Assembly: GCF_000377665.1 (NCBI RefSeq)
Contig: NZ_KB898652.1
Location: 186,001 to 250,000, forward strand
Source: Vreelandella zhanjiangensis DSM 21076
GTDB taxonomy: Bacteria > Pseudomonadota > Gammaproteobacteria > Pseudomonadales > Halomonadaceae
Length of the DNA: 64,000 bases
Direction: 5' to 3'
Part shown: positions 8,178 through 18,184 of the stretch, one piece after another
How positions within the stretch are numbered: the stretch's first letter is position 1
Layout of the letters: each line of letters opens with the position of its first letter
The notes under the pieces: generated by a model
Seen by the model: the letters and a program-made list of their open reading frames with translations, nothing else
Told to the model about the DNA's origin: nothing
Database searches by the model: none
Translations under genes and position numbers: made by a program

Positions 8178-9336
8178 GCCTGACACGCTGTCGCCAACGC
8201 TACAGCTTGCCTTTGAGCTGTTAAGCCGCCCGTCAGTGACGCCGGACGATGAAGGCTGCCAGGACATCATGATCGAGCGCTTAACGGCGCTCGGTTTTCA
8301 TATTGAGCCAATGCCGTTTGGCGATGTGCAGAACTTCTGGGCCGTACGCGGCCATCATGGCCCGGTGATCGCGTTTGCCGGCCATACCGATGTGGTACCC
8401 AGCGGGCCGCCCACCGGTTGGGAATTTCCGCCGTTTTCACCCTGCATTGATGAGCACGGCATGCTGTGTGGGCGGGGCGCTGCGGATATGAAAGGCAGCC
8501 TGGCGGCCATGCTTACCGCCGTGGAACGCTTTGTAACCCGCTACCCTGACCATGATGGCCGCATCGCGTTTTTAATCACGTCGGATGAGGAAGGCCCGGC
8601 CGTCGACGGTACTCGCGCTGTGGTCGAACAGCTGCGTGAGCGCAATGAGCGCCTTGATTACTGCATTGTGGGCGAGCCTTCATCTACCGATCGCCTGGGC
8701 GATGTGATTAAAAACGGTCGACGCGGCTCGCTGGGTGGCGTTTTGCATATTCAAGGAATTCAGGGCCACGTGGCTTACCCGCATCTGGCACGCAACCCGA
8801 TCCACCAGGCGATGCCTGCGCTGGACGCTCTGGTCAATGAGCACTGGGATGCGGGCAACGATTTCTTCCCCGCCACCAGCTTTCAAATATCCAACCTGCG
8901 CGCAGGCACCGGGGCGACTAACGTGATCCCTGGCGATGTGGAAGTGGTGTTTAATTTCCGCTTCTCGACCGAGGTGACCCACGAGCAGCTTAAAGAGCGT
9001 ACCCACGCGATTCTGGCGCGCTATGGCTTAGAGTATCAGCTGGATTGGACGCTGAATGGTGAGCCGTTTCTGACCGCAGAAGGTGAGCTGGTTGACGCTG
9101 CCATTCGCGGCGTGGAAGCTGTCACGGGTAAGCGCCCTGCGCTATCGACCAGCGGCGGCACGTCCGATGGCCGCTTTATCGCCACGCTGGGCGCTCAGGT
9201 GGTCGAGCTAGGCCCGCTTAACGACACCATTCACAAGGTAAACGAGCGCGTACGCGCCAGCGACCTGGATGACTTGAGCCGGATCTATGAGGCGACGCTT
9301 CAGGCACTGCTAACGTCGGATGAGGTAAACGCATAA
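8164..9336 (+). CDS. dapE: Succinyl-diaminopimelate desuccinylase (DapE)
   Basis: 390 residues, an M20-family dizinc hydrolase. Metal-site motifs appear in order: [12 protein letters not shown] (His, Asp), [12 protein letters not shown] (bridging Asp), TSDEEGPA (Glu pair) and a C-terminal [11 protein letters not shown] followed by [12 protein letters not shown] (His). It releases succinate to give LL-diaminopimelate. The ATG lies inside the end of dapD, and the stop codon overlaps the start of the next gene (TAATG), a tight operon arrangement. Confidence 0.94.
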   Translation: MPITEPDTLSPTLQLAFELLSRPSVTPDDEGCQDIMIERLTALGFHIEPMPFGDVQNFWAVRGHHGPVIAFAGHTDVVPSGPPTGWEFPPFSPCIDEHGMLCGRGAADMKGSLAAMLTAVERFVTRYPDHDGRIAFLITSDEEGPAVDGTRAVVEQLRERNERLDYCIVGEPSSTDRLGDVIKNGRRGSLGGVLHIQGIQGHVAYPHLARNPIHQAMPALDALVNEHWDAGNDFFPATSFQISNLRAGTGATNVIPGDVEVVFNFRFSTEVTHEQLKERTHAILARYGLEYQLDWTLNGEPFLTAEGELVDAAIRGVEAVTGKRPALSTSGGTSDGRFIATLGAQVVELGPLNDTIHKVNERVRASDLDDLSRIYEATLQALLTSDEVNA

Positions 9337-9725
9337 TGGAGCAGTATCCGGATATTGAAGTGTACGTTGCCCGCGTTTCTCATGACACGCTCAACGCCTG
9401 GCTTGCCAGTGCGCTTTCCGCCCCGCCACTAACACCGGCGGGCAAAGGCAAGTGGAAGACCCGCGGCATGCACCAGGGTGAAGAGGTGCCAATCCTCCTG
9501 GTCGATAACGTGGCGGATGGCTTTGCCAGCCTGTGGTTTGATAGCAGCCACACGCCGTGGATGACCGACCAGGAGTGCGCGCAACACGCCGCCGAAGCGC
9601 TGCAAACGGAAATTCGCTGCTCGCTTGGGGGCTGGCATCCAGGCAATGATGACCCTGACCGGTTCTGGCAGGTTCTGCCCGGTGGTAAAGAAGGCGCCAT
9701 AGAGTGGCCGGATTCGGGCCGTTAA
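9336..9725 (+). CDS. Conserved hypothetical protein coupled to dapE
   Basis: 129 residues, no family recognised. The start overlaps the dapE stop by one base (TAATG). The protein is acidic and Trp-rich, soluble, without signal peptide or membrane helix; it has LLVDNVADGFASLWFDSS and LGGWHPGNDDPDRFWQVLPG as its most distinctive stretches. Co-translation with dapE suggests a link to DAP or cell-wall metabolism, but this is only an inference from position. A perfect terminator follows. Confidence 0.75.
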   Translation: MEQYPDIEVYVARVSHDTLNAWLASALSAPPLTPAGKGKWKTRGMHQGEEVPILLVDNVADGFASLWFDSSHTPWMTDQECAQHAAEALQTEIRCSLGGWHPGNDDPDRFWQVLPGGKEGAIEWPDSGR

Positions 9726-9741
9726 CCACCGCCTTAAACGC

Positions 9742-9769
9742 AATCGACCCCGCCTAGGCGGGGTCGATT
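9742..9769 (+). terminator. Terminator closing the dap operon
   Basis: A 28-base perfect palindrome (AATCGACCCCGCC on the left arm), symmetrical and so probably able to act on the converging cold-shock-domain gene too. Confidence 0.75.
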
Positions 9770-9794
9770 GTCATCTTGCTTAATCGTGCAATCG

Positions 9795-10349
9795 TTACTC
9801 AATAATACTCACATCGTCGGCCTGCAAACCACGGTCATTTTTAATCACGTGGTAACGCACAATTTGGCCTTCTGCTAGCATACGCGGACCGCGGCCCCGG
9901 ATAGCACGAAAGTGAACAAACACATCTTCGCCGTTATCGCGGGTAATAAAACCGTAGCCTTTATTGGTATTGAACCACTTCACTTCACCCTCTTCACGCC
10001 CATCGTTAAAGTCGATGATATCTTCCTCTTCATCATCTACTTCATCGATCGCTTGAGGCTGACGCGGTGCGGCCTGAACGCGACCTGCTTCTGAACGCTC
10101 TGCAACGGGTTTGACGACCACTGGCGGCGCCAGGGCAGCCGTTGCCAGCGTACCAATACATAAAACGATAAAACTACCCAGGGCAACGGCAATATAGATG
10201 CTGCTGACGCCGCTGATGGCTAACTCAGCCTGCCATAAATCGGCCAAGGGTGCGTTGGTTAAATGAACAATCCCGGCCAACAGAAGTGGCGTGGGGGCGG
10301 CTAGTAATACACTGATTAAGAAACAGCGAAACACAACTTTTGGATTCAT
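9795..10349 (-). CDS. Membrane-anchored cold-shock-domain protein
   Basis: 184 residues in three parts. Two predicted membrane helices lie at about residues 9-29 and 48-74. A linker (about 75-118) is first basic/Pro-rich, then strongly acidic ([16 protein letters not shown]). A full cold-shock domain fills residues 120-184 with both RNA-binding motifs: RNP1 in [12 protein letters not shown] (about 124-135) and RNP2 VFVHF (143-147). CspA-type proteins are normally free 70-residue cytoplasmic proteins; here the domain would be tethered to the inner membrane on the cytoplasmic side. Transcribed divergently from slyX. The function is unknown; a membrane-localised RNA chaperone is a reasonable inference. 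Confidence 0.85.
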   Translation of the reverse strand: MNPKVVFRCFLISVLLAAPTPLLLAGIVHLTNAPLADLWQAELAISGVSSIYIAVALGSFIVLCIGTLATAALAPPVVVKPVAERSEAGRVQAAPRQPQAIDEVDDEEEDIIDFNDGREEGEVKWFNTNKGYGFITRDNGEDVFVHFRAIRGRGPRMLAEGQIVRYHVIKNDRGLQADDVSIIE

Positions 10350-10459
10350 AGATGATAAAAGCTCTCTTGTTGTATGGGTAACAGACGAAGGACAATACCC
10401 GAACTATCAGGCCCATTCCTAACAGTACCGGACATATTACACAAGGTTGCCATGTTACC

Positions 10460-10708
10460 ATGACACAAGACTTTTCTCCTGCTGAGCTAACGCAACGTCT
10501 TGAAACGCTAGAAAGTCGCCTGGCCTACCAGGAACACTGGCTGGACACCCTCGACCAGGCCGTTGCGCAACAAGAGCAACGACTCGCCAAACTCGAACAA
10601 ATAAGCGCTCTAATGCGTGAGCGCTTACGCGAGCAGCACCAGGCGTTTCAAGCCGATAATACTCAAGGCACGGCTCGCCCTGAAGACGAAATACCGCCGC
10701 ATTATTAA
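10460..10708 (+). CDS. slyX: SlyX family protein
   Basis: 82 residues, almost entirely coiled coil: LTQRLETLESRLAYQEHWLD with heptad leucines, then KLEQISALMRERLRE, ending in the SlyX-typical IPPHY. The family's molecular role is not known. The start ATG at 10460 gives the usual SlyX length. It is divergent from the cold-shock-domain gene and followed by a terminator. Confidence 0.88.
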   Translation: MTQDFSPAELTQRLETLESRLAYQEHWLDTLDQAVAQQEQRLAKLEQISALMRERLREQHQAFQADNTQGTARPEDEIPPHY

Positions 10709-10725
10709 TAAAGCATCTTAGCCTG

Positions 10726-10753
10726 GTTAGTAAAGCGCTGGCGCTTTACTAAC
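10726..10753 (+). terminator. Bidirectional terminator between slyX and ald
   Basis: Perfect 13-bp stem GTTAGTAAAGCGC/GCGCTTTACTAAC with a 2-base centre, followed by GTTTATT. It serves the converging slyX and ald genes. Confidence 0.7.
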
Positions 10754-10803
10754 GTTTATTAATATTACCTAGCTTCCGCCAAAAAGCTTATGACGTCATC
10801 CGC

Positions 10804-11922
10804 TTAACGTCGGATAAGGCTTGCCGGATCCACACTCTCCAGGCCAAAGACGTTGGCGACGGCCGCGTAAGTGATCTGCCCGGCGTGTACATTAAGTCCT
10901 GGCAGGAAGTTAGCGTCGTCGGCCAGCGCCTGCTGCCAGCCCTTATCGGCAAGCGCCAGTACAAACGGCAACGTCGCGTTGGTTAACCCAAGCGTTGAGG
11001 TGCGCGCCACGCCGCCCGGCATGTTGGCCACGCAATAATGCACGATGCCATCCACGATATAGGTAGGTTCGGCGTGGGTGGTGGGCTTGCTGGTTTCAAA
11101 GCAGCCGCCCTGATCAATCGCCACATCCACCAGCACACTGCCGGGCTTCATATCGCCAAGCATGGCACGGGTAATCAGCTTGGGCGCCGCCGCCCCCGGT
11201 ATTAGCACGGCACCGATAATCATGTCGGACTCGCGCACCGCATGATCCAGCGCATCCGCCGTGGAGTAAACCGTTTTTATACGCCCTTGATAGCGGCTAT
11301 CCAACACCTCCAGACGAGCCAGCGATTTATCCAGAATTGTCACATCGGCACCCAGCCCCAGCGCCATGCGTGCAGCGTTTTCACCCACCACGCCACCACC
11401 AATCACAGTGACCTTACCCGGTGCCACTCCCGGCACGCCGGGCAGCAGCACGCCAGCACCACCCTGGGCTTTTTCCAGGCTATGCGCGCCCGCCTGAACG
11501 GCCATACGCCCGGCCACGGTGCTCATCGGGGCGAGTAGCGGCAGCCCGCCGCGAGCATCGGTAATCGTTTCGTAGGCAATGCAGGTCGCGCCACTCTCCA
11601 TCAGGCCACGCGTTAATGTCTCTTCGGCCGCCAAATGCAGGTAGGTAAAAAGCGTGTGCTGGGACGTAAGCCGTGCGACTTCGTCTTTTTGAGGCTCTTT
11701 AACTTTCAAAATCAGTTCAGCGCTTTGCCACAGCGTGGCCACATCGGGCTCAATCTGCGCACCCGCGGCTGCGTAGTCGCTGTCGTTAAACCCTGCACCC
11801 TCACCCGCGCCAGCCTGCACGTAAACCGTGTGGCCGCGGCTGGTAAGTTCACGCGCGCCCGTGGGCGTCAGGGCTACGCGGTACTCATGATTTTTAATTT
11901 CCTTCGGGACGGCAACGTTCAT
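10804..11922 (-). CDS. ald: Alanine dehydrogenase
   Basis: 372 residues, the usual length. The N-terminal catalytic domain begins [19 protein letters not shown] with the substrate Arg, KVKEPQKDE with the catalytic Lys, and [12 protein letters not shown] with the catalytic His. The Rossmann domain has [20 protein letters not shown] and VTILD. It interconverts L-alanine and pyruvate with NADH. The ATG at 11922 is chosen because AGGAGAGG precedes it; the frame stays open upstream to 12012 but those residues have no homology. A catabolic or redox-balancing role is usual. Confidence 0.93.
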   Translation of the reverse strand: MNVAVPKEIKNHEYRVALTPTGARELTSRGHTVYVQAGAGEGAGFNDSDYAAAGAQIEPDVATLWQSAELILKVKEPQKDEVARLTSQHTLFTYLHLAAEETLTRGLMESGATCIAYETITDARGGLPLLAPMSTVAGRMAVQAGAHSLEKAQGGAGVLLPGVPGVAPGKVTVIGGGVVGENAARMALGLGADVTILDKSLARLEVLDSRYQGRIKTVYSTADALDHAVRESDMIIGAVLIPGAAAPKLITRAMLGDMKPGSVLVDVAIDQGGCFETSKPTTHAEPTYIVDGIVHYCVANMPGGVARTSTLGLTNATLPFVLALADKGWQQALADDANFLPGLNVHAGQITYAAVANVFGLESVDPASLIRR

Positions 11923-12010
11923 TGGGCCTCTCCTAGTGTAAGCGTACCGATACTGCCTCTCCTCAATTACAGCACAGCTTAAGCCTGCCACCATCGCCCG
12001 ATTTAAAAAC

Positions 12011-12036
12011 AAAAAAAACGCCGGCCAAGGCGTTTT
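12011..12036 (-). terminator. Rho-independent terminator of the thioesterase gene
   Basis: Read on the minus strand: stem AAAACGCC/GGCGTTTT with a 6-base loop, followed by a run of eight T. Confidence 0.8.
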
Positions 12037-12084
12037 ATAGGAGAAAATTCTAGCGTTATCCGGTTTTATACCAGAAATTTAACG

Positions 12085-12519
12085 TCACTCGTCGACCAGC
12101 GCCGCGCCATAGATTTCCTGATATTCATCGGGCAGCCGCTTGGGGCGCCCGCTGGAAAGCGCAATGCACGCAAACCGGGTACGCGCGTTTAATAGCGTTT
12201 TTGCATCCCGCTGGCGTTTAAGCTGAAAACGCCGGGTCAGGCTAAAGCGGCCATCGCACTCTACAATCCAGGTAGCCAACGCCAGCTCATCGCCTGCAAA
12301 CGCGGGGGCAAGGTAGTCCAGCTCATGGCGATGTACCGCCATGGCGCGGTCTAATTCGCGGTAGCGCTCAAGAGACAGGCCAAGCGCCTCGGAGTGGGCC
12401 CAGCTAATCTGCTCGACCCAGCGCAGGTATTCGCTGTTATTCACGTGCTGATAGGCGTCTATCGCCTCTTCGCTCACGTGAATATCGATCACAAAAGGAT
12501 CAGGTAGCGCCCACTCCAT
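12085..12519 (-). CDS. Acyl-CoA thioesterase, 4HBT/YbgC type
   Basis: 144 residues, single hot-dog domain. The segment AYQHVNNSEYLRWVEQ is the 4-hydroxybenzoyl-CoA thioesterase-like motif with the catalytic-position Asp replaced by His/Gln-type residues as in many FadM-like members; RHELDYLAPAFAGDEL is the second family segment. It hydrolyses acyl-CoA thioesters; the substrate is unknown. The ATG at 12519 has AGGGG 7 bases upstream, better than the GTG just before it at 12522. It stands alone, closed by its own terminator. Confidence 0.82.
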   Translation of the reverse strand: MEWALPDPFVIDIHVSEEAIDAYQHVNNSEYLRWVEQISWAHSEALGLSLERYRELDRAMAVHRHELDYLAPAFAGDELALATWIVECDGRFSLTRRFQLKRQRDAKTLLNARTRFACIALSSGRPKRLPDEYQEIYGAALVDE

Positions 12520-12584
12520 CACGTTGCCCCTTATGCTTCCTGTGCGCTTAGCGCCTTACTCGCCCCAAAACTCAACGTTCACTA

Positions 12585-13775
12585 TTAATCGCGAAATACC
12601 CGCACGCCTAACGCTTTAAGATAAGACGTTTCCGGGATCGCCGGGTGCACCGGGTGATCGGGACCCTGATGGCCCTGGAAGATCACTTGGCCATGACGGT
12701 CCTGATGGCGTACCGCGCCTCGAACCACATCTACCAGGCGATCTGTCGCCAGGTGCATGGAACACGACGCCGACAGCAGCAGGCCATCACGGCCCAGCAA
12801 ACGCATCGCTTCACGATTCAAGCGCGCGTACGCCCGCTCGCCGTTAGGGATGTCTTTACGCTTTTTGATGAACGCGGGTGGATCCAGAATGATCACGTCA
12901 AACTGCTCGCCGTCGGCTTTAAGCGCCGCCAGGGCTTCAAAGGCGTCGCCTTCACCGATTGCTACCTGTTCCTGAACGCCATTGAGCTCGGCATTACGCG
13001 CCACTTGCTCAAGTGCCGGGCCAGAAGCATCAATACACAGCACTTCAGAGGCGCCATTTGCCGCCGCCTGAACGCCCCAGCCACCTATATAGCTGAACAC
13101 GTCGAGTACGCGCTTACCGGCCACCTGGCTATTGAGCCAAGCGCGGTTTTCGCGGTGATCAAAGAACCAGCCGGTTTTCTGGCCATTAAGCACAGGTACG
13201 ACAAAGCGCGTGCCGTTCTCTTCGATCAACACTTCGTCGGGCAGCGTGCCTTTTACCACATCAACGTGGGCTTCCAGGCCTTCCTGGCGACGTCCGCCGG
13301 TATCGTTACGGAACACGATCACTTCAGGCTTAACCACTTTTTCAAGCGCATCGACAATTTCATCAGCCAGTGCCTGCATGCCTGCGGTATTCAGCTGCAC
13401 CACCAGCACATCGCCAAACCGGTCGATGACCAGCCCAGGCAGCAAATCGCCTTCGCCATGAATCAGGCGGTAAAACGGCTTGTCATAGACACGCTGACGC
13501 AGTGACAGCGCCTGATTAAAGCGGTGTACAAACAGCGAGCGATCCAGGCGCATATCCGGGTCACGGGACATCACGCGGCCCGCAATCAGCGAGTGCGGGT
13601 TGATATACGCTACGCCCAGGACTTTACCATTGGAGGCCTCGACCAGTGCGGTTTCGCCAGCAGTGAAATTTTTAAGCGGCGTTTCTTTAATATCCACTTC
13701 GTTGGAGTAGATCCACAGATGGCCTGCTTTCAAGCGGCGATCGGCGTTTTTATTCAAGCGCAGGCGTTGGGTCAC
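12585..13775 (-). CDS. rlmI: 23S rRNA (cytosine1962-C5)-methyltransferase RlmI
   Basis: 396 residues. An N-terminal PUA-like domain (NADRRLKAGHLWIYSNEVD) is followed by an EEHEE/central domain (NGQKTGWFFDHRENR) and a Rossmann methyltransferase domain with VLDVFSYIGGWGVQAAANGA (SAM site) and VIILDPPAFIKKRKD, and a Cys in SASCSMH that is the catalytic position. The start is set at GTG 13775 because TTTTGGAG lies 6 bases before it and the N-terminus then matches the family; ATG at 13793 in the same frame lacks a ribosome binding site. The open frame extends on into mutM but that part is spurious. Confidence 0.9.
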   Translation of the reverse strand: MTQRLRLNKNADRRLKAGHLWIYSNEVDIKETPLKNFTAGETALVEASNGKVLGVAYINPHSLIAGRVMSRDPDMRLDRSLFVHRFNQALSLRQRVYDKPFYRLIHGEGDLLPGLVIDRFGDVLVVQLNTAGMQALADEIVDALEKVVKPEVIVFRNDTGGRRQEGLEAHVDVVKGTLPDEVLIEENGTRFVVPVLNGQKTGWFFDHRENRAWLNSQVAGKRVLDVFSYIGGWGVQAAANGASEVLCIDASGPALEQVARNAELNGVQEQVAIGEGDAFEALAALKADGEQFDVIILDPPAFIKKRKDIPNGERAYARLNREAMRLLGRDGLLLSASCSMHLATDRLVDVVRGAVRHQDRHGQVIFQGHQGPDHPVHPAIPETSYLKALGVRVFRD

Positions 13776-13825
13776 AACAGTCTCCAAAAGCATAGATAAC
13801 AAAGTAGCAAAGGGTGGGCCAGCGT

Positions 13826-14653
13826 TTAACGCTGACAGCCAGGGCAAAAAACGCTGGCACGCTGGCCAAGCGTAATACGCTGAAGTTCAGCGCCGCAGCG
13901 TAAACAGGGCTGGCCCTGGCGCCCGTATACATTTAGCCGCTGAGCAAAATAGCCAGGCTCACCCTGACCGCTGACAAAATCGCGTAGCGTCGTCCCGCCC
14001 TGGGTAATCGCGGCTGCCAATACCTCTTTGACGGCGGCGGCCAGCAGCTTGTAGCGCTCAAGGGAAATACGTCCGGCCGCACGGCGGGGGTCGATGCCGG
14101 CCATAAACAGCGCTTCAGTGGCGTAAATATTACCCGCGCCAACCACGATACGGTTATCCATTAAAAAGGGCTTCACCGCCACGCGTTTATTGCGTGACAG
14201 TTTATACAGCCATTCGCCGTTAAACATCTCATCAAACGGTTCGGGGCCCAGGTGAACCAAGCGCCTATCCGCCGTGCCGTCGCCCAGCTGCCAATCGACA
14301 AAACCGAAGCGGCGCGGGTCATGATAACGCAGCACATGTCCACTGGCGGTGACGACATCGACATGGTCATGCTTTTTAGGGATGTCGCCCACCTGGGCAA
14401 TACGCAAACTGCCCGACATCCCCAGGTGCCATAGCAGCGTTGCCGCATTTGGCGACTGCTGTATGGGGATTTGCAGGTACTTGGCGCGCCGGGTCAGGGT
14501 ACCAATGCGCGCACCGATCAACCGCTCAGGCAGGTCGTCAGGCACAGGAACACGCAAGCGCGGCTGACGAACAAGCACCTCAGTAATTTCCTGATCTTCA
14601 AGATAGGGTGCAATGCCGCGTTTGGTGGTTTCAACTTCGGGCAGTTCGGGCAT
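13826..14653 (-). CDS. mutM: Formamidopyrimidine-DNA glycosylase (Fpg/MutM)
   Basis: 275 residues. Starts [14 protein letters not shown], giving the catalytic Pro and Glu at the mature N-terminus. The C-terminus has the helix-two-turn-helix region ([12 protein letters not shown]) and the zinc finger with two CxxC pairs (CLRCG ... FCPGCQR). It excises 8-oxoguanine and other oxidised purines and nicks the strand. It lies downstream of rpmB-rpmG on the same strand but is separated by a terminator. Confidence 0.95.
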   Translation of the reverse strand: MPELPEVETTKRGIAPYLEDQEITEVLVRQPRLRVPVPDDLPERLIGARIGTLTRRAKYLQIPIQQSPNAATLLWHLGMSGSLRIAQVGDIPKKHDHVDVVTASGHVLRYHDPRRFGFVDWQLGDGTADRRLVHLGPEPFDEMFNGEWLYKLSRNKRVAVKPFLMDNRIVVGAGNIYATEALFMAGIDPRRAAGRISLERYKLLAAAVKEVLAAAITQGGTTLRDFVSGQGEPGYFAQRLNVYGRQGQPCLRCGAELQRITLGQRASVFCPGCQR

Positions 14654-14730
14654 GAAGAGGACCTAGTTACGATATCGGTTCACACGCGAGAGGTATTGTC
14701 GCAATAAGCACCGATAAACGCCATGCATGC

Positions 14731-14757
14731 AAAAACCCGGCATTGGGCCGGGTTTTT
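14731..14757 (-). terminator. Terminator of the rpmB-rpmG operon
   Basis: Stem AAAAACCCGGC/GCCGGGTTTTT with a 5-base loop; symmetrical with A and T tracts in both directions. Confidence 0.85.
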
Positions 14758-14805
14758 CAACAGGCGTTCGCCTGCAGTGGAAGCCGATCATCATCGCTTG
14801 CGCGA

Positions 14806-14961
14806 TTACTTGATCTTGGCTTCCTTGTAGATAACGTGCTTACGGACAACCGGGTCGTATTTCTTGAATTCGAACTTATCCGGCGTGTTCCGCTTGTTCT
14901 TATCAGTGGTGTAGAAGTGGCCTGTACCGGCACTGGACACCAGCTTGATCTTATCGCGCAT
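14806..14961 (-). CDS. rpmG: 50S ribosomal protein L33
   Basis: 51 residues, standard length. The sequence has the L33 pattern [20 protein letters not shown] followed by [11 protein letters not shown]. It contains no Cys, so it is the zinc-independent (C-) form. Directly downstream of rpmB, the usual rpmBG operon, and followed by a strong terminator. Confidence 0.96.
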   Translation of the reverse strand: MRDKIKLVSSAGTGHFYTTDKNKRNTPDKFEFKKYDPVVRKHVIYKEAKIK

Positions 14962-14987
14962 GGTTTTACTCTCCCAAAAATGCTGTC

Positions 14988-15224
14988 TTAGATGGCGTCG
15001 CCGCGCTTACGGATATCAGCCAGAACCGTCTCGATACCTTTCTTGTCGATGATGCGCATGCCCTTAGAGGAAACGCGCAGCTTGACGAAGCGGTTTTCGG
15101 CTTCAACCCAAAAACGATGGGTGTGCAGGTTCGGCAAGAAACGACGACGTGTCTTACGCTGGGAGTGTGAAACGTTATTACCAGTTACCGGACGCTTGCC
15201 GGTAACCTGACATACTTTGGACAT
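14988..15224 (-). CDS. rpmB: 50S ribosomal protein L28
   Basis: 78 residues. Starts [20 protein letters not shown], the L28 signature, with [14 protein letters not shown] after it. The ATG at 15224 has AGAGGCTC-type purines upstream (GGAGGCTCTC on its strand, 6 bases away); the frame stays open further upstream without homology. First gene of rpmB-rpmG. Confidence 0.96.
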   Translation of the reverse strand: MSKVCQVTGKRPVTGNNVSHSQRKTRRRFLPNLHTHRFWVEAENRFVKLRVSSKGMRIIDKKGIETVLADIRKRGDAI

Positions 15225-15398
15225 GAGAGCCTCCAACCGCTTGGCCAGGGTATAAGCCTGAGTGTTCAAAACTGTCGGGCAAACCGGAAGAGAGGGAGTC
15301 GACGCCGTTAACCGCCTAGCTGTGCCCAAATCCGTTATTCAACCCAAGTTTAAAGGTGGCACTTTATACCAGAGCACCCGACCAACGACAAGCAAAAC

Positions 15399-15432
15399 CG
15401 CCCAAAAAGGCTAAAAAAAGCCGTTTTTGGCG
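15399..15432 (-). terminator. Possible terminator downstream of radC
   Basis: An imperfect hairpin with arms CGCCCAAAAAGGCT and AGCCGTTTTTGGCG (one bulge in each arm) and a poly-A loop on the plus strand. Position fits the end of the radC transcript. Confidence 0.4.
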
Positions 15433-15480
15433 TAATTTATCTGTAAAGCCAGCGCGATACGCCTGCTCTTCATCTACTGC

Positions 15481-16155
15481 TTATAGCCAGCCACGCTCGG
15501 CAAAAGAGACCACGTCTCCATCTCCCACCACGAAATGATCCAGTACGCGCACGTCAAAGAGGCCAAGGGCCTCTTTCAAGCGTTCGGTGATACGACGATC
15601 AGCATCGCTTGGCTCAGCCACACCGGAGGGGTGATTGTGGGCCAGGATGACGGCGCCAGCGCTAAGTTCTAATGCGCGCTTGGCAACTTCGCGGGGGTAA
15701 ACGGATGCGCTGTCTAGGGTACCGCGAAACAGGGATTCATAGCGAATAATTCGGTGCTGTGTGTCCAAAAAAATTACCGCGAACTCCTCATGACCCAAAT
15801 GGCGCAGCTGAGAACTCAGATAATGGCGCACCAGTTCAGGCGACGTCAGCGCGTTGCCGCGCGCCAGCTGGCTGGCTAAATGGCGCTTTGAAATCTCAAG
15901 GGTGGCCTGTAGCTGGGCGAATTTCGCGCTGCCCAAACCGTGGGCGGCGCAAAAGCTTGCCTGGTCGGCTTCCAATAGCGGGCGCAGACCACCAAACGTT
16001 GTAAGCAGATCACGCGCTAAATCGACCGCCGAGCGGCCCTGCACCCCTACCCTCAAGAAAATCGCCAGCAGTTCCGCGTCTGAAAGCGTCTGCGCGCCCA
16101 TGGTTAACAGCTTTTCCCGCGGCCGCTCGCCCTCCGGCCAGTGATTGATCCCCAT
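15481..16155 (-). CDS. radC: RadC/YicR family JAB-domain protein
   Basis: 224 residues. An N-terminal helix-hairpin-helix region (GMGSAKF-like: [13 protein letters not shown]) is followed by the JAB/MPN-like domain with the metal motif [15 protein letters not shown] (HxH...SxxD). Despite the name, a direct role in radiation repair is not established in the literature. It is divergent from coaBC, the same arrangement as in Escherichia coli and Pseudomonas. Confidence 0.92.
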   Translation of the reverse strand: MGINHWPEGERPREKLLTMGAQTLSDAELLAIFLRVGVQGRSAVDLARDLLTTFGGLRPLLEADQASFCAAHGLGSAKFAQLQATLEISKRHLASQLARGNALTSPELVRHYLSSQLRHLGHEEFAVIFLDTQHRIIRYESLFRGTLDSASVYPREVAKRALELSAGAVILAHNHPSGVAEPSDADRRITERLKEALGLFDVRVLDHFVVGDGDVVSFAERGWL

Positions 16156-16304
16156 TCACCCCCCCATTTCCCTGTCCGCCCAAATACACGCGCCCAAAAA
16201 AGCTCAGTAAACCTAGCCTACACGTTATCAGCGCTAACATGCCAAATTAGTAAGACGGATGATATGGTAAGCCTCCCCAAGAACGCTCATGTGGACTTTT
16301 TGCC

Positions 16305-17579
16305 ATGGTTTCTGTTTCTGCCTCTGTTACTGGTTCTGTTACCCCGACGACAGTATCGACGCTTGCTGGTAAACGCATTCTCCTGGGCATTAGCGCGGGC
16401 ATTGCAGCGTATAAAAGTGCGCTGATCGTGCGGCTGCTCAAGCAGGCTGGCTGTGAAGTGCGTGTGGTAATGACCAGCGGCGCCCAGGCATTTATTACCC
16501 CGCTGACACTACAGGCGTTATCCGGCGAGCCGGTACGCACGTCGCTCCTTGACCCGGAAGCAGAAGCCGGGATGGGGCATATTGAACTCGCCCGCTGGGC
16601 GGATATCGTGCTGATCGCCCCCGCAACGGCTGATTTGATTGCCCGGCTGGTTCACGGCATGGCGGATGATTTGCTCACCACGCTGTGCTTGGCCAGTGAA
16701 GCGCCCAAGCTGATCGCCCCCGCCATGAACCAGGCCATGTGGCGCCACCCGGCAACCCAGCGCAATGTAGCGCAGCTGGGCACTGATGGCTGGCAGCTCA
16801 TCGGCCCTGCCGCTGGCGACCAGGCGTGTGGCGATGTCGGCCCAGGGCGCATGAGCGAGCCTGAGGCCATTTTTGAGGCGGTTACGCGTCACTTTTCTGC
16901 CACCCCACAGCCAAGCAACAGCCCCCATGTGGTGATTACCGCGGGCCCTACCCGCGAGGCACTTGACCCGGTGCGTTATCTCTCCAACCACAGCTCGGGT
17001 AAAATGGGCTATGCCCTGGCCGCAGCGGCAGTGGCTCAAGGCGCCCGCGTGACGTTGATTAGCGGGCCAGTAGCGCTGCCCACGCCTGCTGGCGTTACCC
17101 GTATTGATGTTGAATCCGCCGAGCAGATGCATCAAGAAGCCATGCGCCTGGCCCCTGAGGCCACGCTATTTATTGGCTGCGCCGCAGTTGCCGACTACCG
17201 CTCGGCCTCCCCTGCCGAGCATAAGCTTAAAAAGCAGGCCGATAGCGACACGCTGACGCTCACGCTGATCAAAAACTCGGACATTATTGCCGATGTGGCC
17301 GCCCTGCCTGCGGGCAAGCGCCCCATGGTCGTAGGATTTGCCGCAGAGACGCAGCAGTTGGAGCAGTACGCCCACGATAAGCTTAATCACAAAGGGCTTG
17401 ATATGATTGTCGCCAACGACGTCTCTCAGGCAGGCCTGGGCTTTGGCAGCAACGACAATGCGGCGCTGCTACTCTGGCGCACGGCGCAAGGCACCGAGCA
17501 CCGCCTGGAAGCCCCTCAGCCCAAAACCCAGCTTGCGCAGGGCATCATTCGTCAGGCGCTGGCGTTGTTGTCTGTTTAG
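16305..17579 (+). CDS. coaBC: Bifunctional phosphopantothenoylcysteine decarboxylase/synthetase (CoaBC, Dfp)
   Basis: 424 residues. The N-terminal flavoprotein CoaC half has [34 protein letters not shown], and PAMNQAMW; the C-terminal CoaB half has [20 protein letters not shown] with GKMGYALA, and KKNSD-like [10 protein letters not shown]. It makes 4'-phosphopantetheine from phosphopantothenate and cysteine for coenzyme A. The start ATG at 16305 has no clear ribosome binding site, and the first 20 residues are a Ser/Val/Thr-rich extension before the family begins. First gene of the run coaBC-dut-algC-argB-slmA. Confidence 0.94.
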   Translation: MVSVSASVTGSVTPTTVSTLAGKRILLGISAGIAAYKSALIVRLLKQAGCEVRVVMTSGAQAFITPLTLQALSGEPVRTSLLDPEAEAGMGHIELARWADIVLIAPATADLIARLVHGMADDLLTTLCLASEAPKLIAPAMNQAMWRHPATQRNVAQLGTDGWQLIGPAAGDQACGDVGPGRMSEPEAIFEAVTRHFSATPQPSNSPHVVITAGPTREALDPVRYLSNHSSGKMGYALAAAAVAQGARVTLISGPVALPTPAGVTRIDVESAEQMHQEAMRLAPEATLFIGCAAVADYRSASPAEHKLKKQADSDTLTLTLIKNSDIIADVAALPAGKRPMVVGFAAETQQLEQYAHDKLNHKGLDMIVANDVSQAGLGFGSNDNAALLLWRTAQGTEHRLEAPQPKTQLAQGIIRQALALLSV

Positions 17580-17584
17580 TACCT

Positions 17585-17611
17585 GTTTTGAAGACCAGTT
17601 TTGAAGACCAG
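17585..17611 (+). repeat. 13-bp tandem duplication after coaBC
   Basis: Two adjacent copies of GTTTTGAAGACCA, followed by a partial third GTTTT, just after the coaBC stop codon. Confidence 0.75.
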
Positions 17612-17643
17612 TTTTTAATATCTCTTTTATGTTGGAGCCGTTC

Positions 17644-18102
17644 ATGATTACCCGCCCCCGCCTGCAGTGCAAAGTGCTTGATGAGCGCCTGCATGACTAT
17701 ATGCCGCACTATGCGACCGAAGGCTCCGCCGGCATGGACCTGCGGGCATTGCTTGACGAGCCGCTGACGCTACAGCCTGGTGAATGCCAGCTCGTACGAA
17801 CGGGTCTTGCCATCTATATTGAAGACCCGAGCCTTGCTGGGATGATTCTTCCCCGCTCGGGCCTTGGCCATAAACATGGCATTGTATTGGGCAATCTGGT
17901 GGGTCTAATCGATTCCGACTACCAGGGCGAGCTGATGGTATCGGTATGGAACCGAGGCCAGAGCGCCTTTACGCTGTCGCCATTTGAGCGGCTGGCGCAA
18001 TATGTGCTCGTGCCCGTAGTGCAAGCCGAACTTTCCATTGTGGATGCTTTTACTGACTCCACTCGGGGCAGCGGTGGCTTTGGCAGCACTGGCCGCCAAT
18101 AA
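17644..18102 (+). CDS. dut: dUTP diphosphatase
   Basis: 152 residues, a trimeric-type dUTPase. The five conserved motifs are visible: GSAGMDLRA (1), [11 protein letters not shown] (2), [14 protein letters not shown] (3), RLAQYVLVP (4), and the C-terminal Gly-rich [11 protein letters not shown] (5). It hydrolyses dUTP to dUMP, limiting uracil in DNA. The ATG at 17644 has GGAG 6 bases upstream; the in-frame ATG at 17629 lacks this. Confidence 0.96.
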   Translation: MITRPRLQCKVLDERLHDYMPHYATEGSAGMDLRALLDEPLTLQPGECQLVRTGLAIYIEDPSLAGMILPRSGLGHKHGIVLGNLVGLIDSDYQGELMVSVWNRGQSAFTLSPFERLAQYVLVPVVQAELSIVDAFTDSTRGSGGFGSTGRQ

Positions 18103-18139
18103 CCGTACTGGCCATCAACACCGACAAGCGTAAGCCCGG

Positions 18140-18171
18140 CTAACGTTACGTAGCACTAACATTACGTAGTA
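18140..18171 (+). repeat. 16-bp tandem duplication upstream of algC
   Basis: CTAACGTTACGTAGCA (18140-18155) followed by CTAACATTACGTAGTA (18156-18171), directly before the algC ribosome binding site. Confidence 0.8.
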
Positions 18172-18184
18172 ACAGGAAGAGCGA

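Noticed and set aside
12645-13505. 286-codon plus-strand open frame opposite rlmI
   Set aside because: Antisense shadow of a well-supported methyltransferase; no domain, no ribosome binding site.
15225-15480. A small plus-strand ORF (KKAKKSRFW...) between rpmB and radC
   Set aside because: It runs through a hairpin and into radC antisense; Lys-rich content comes from the A-rich hairpin.
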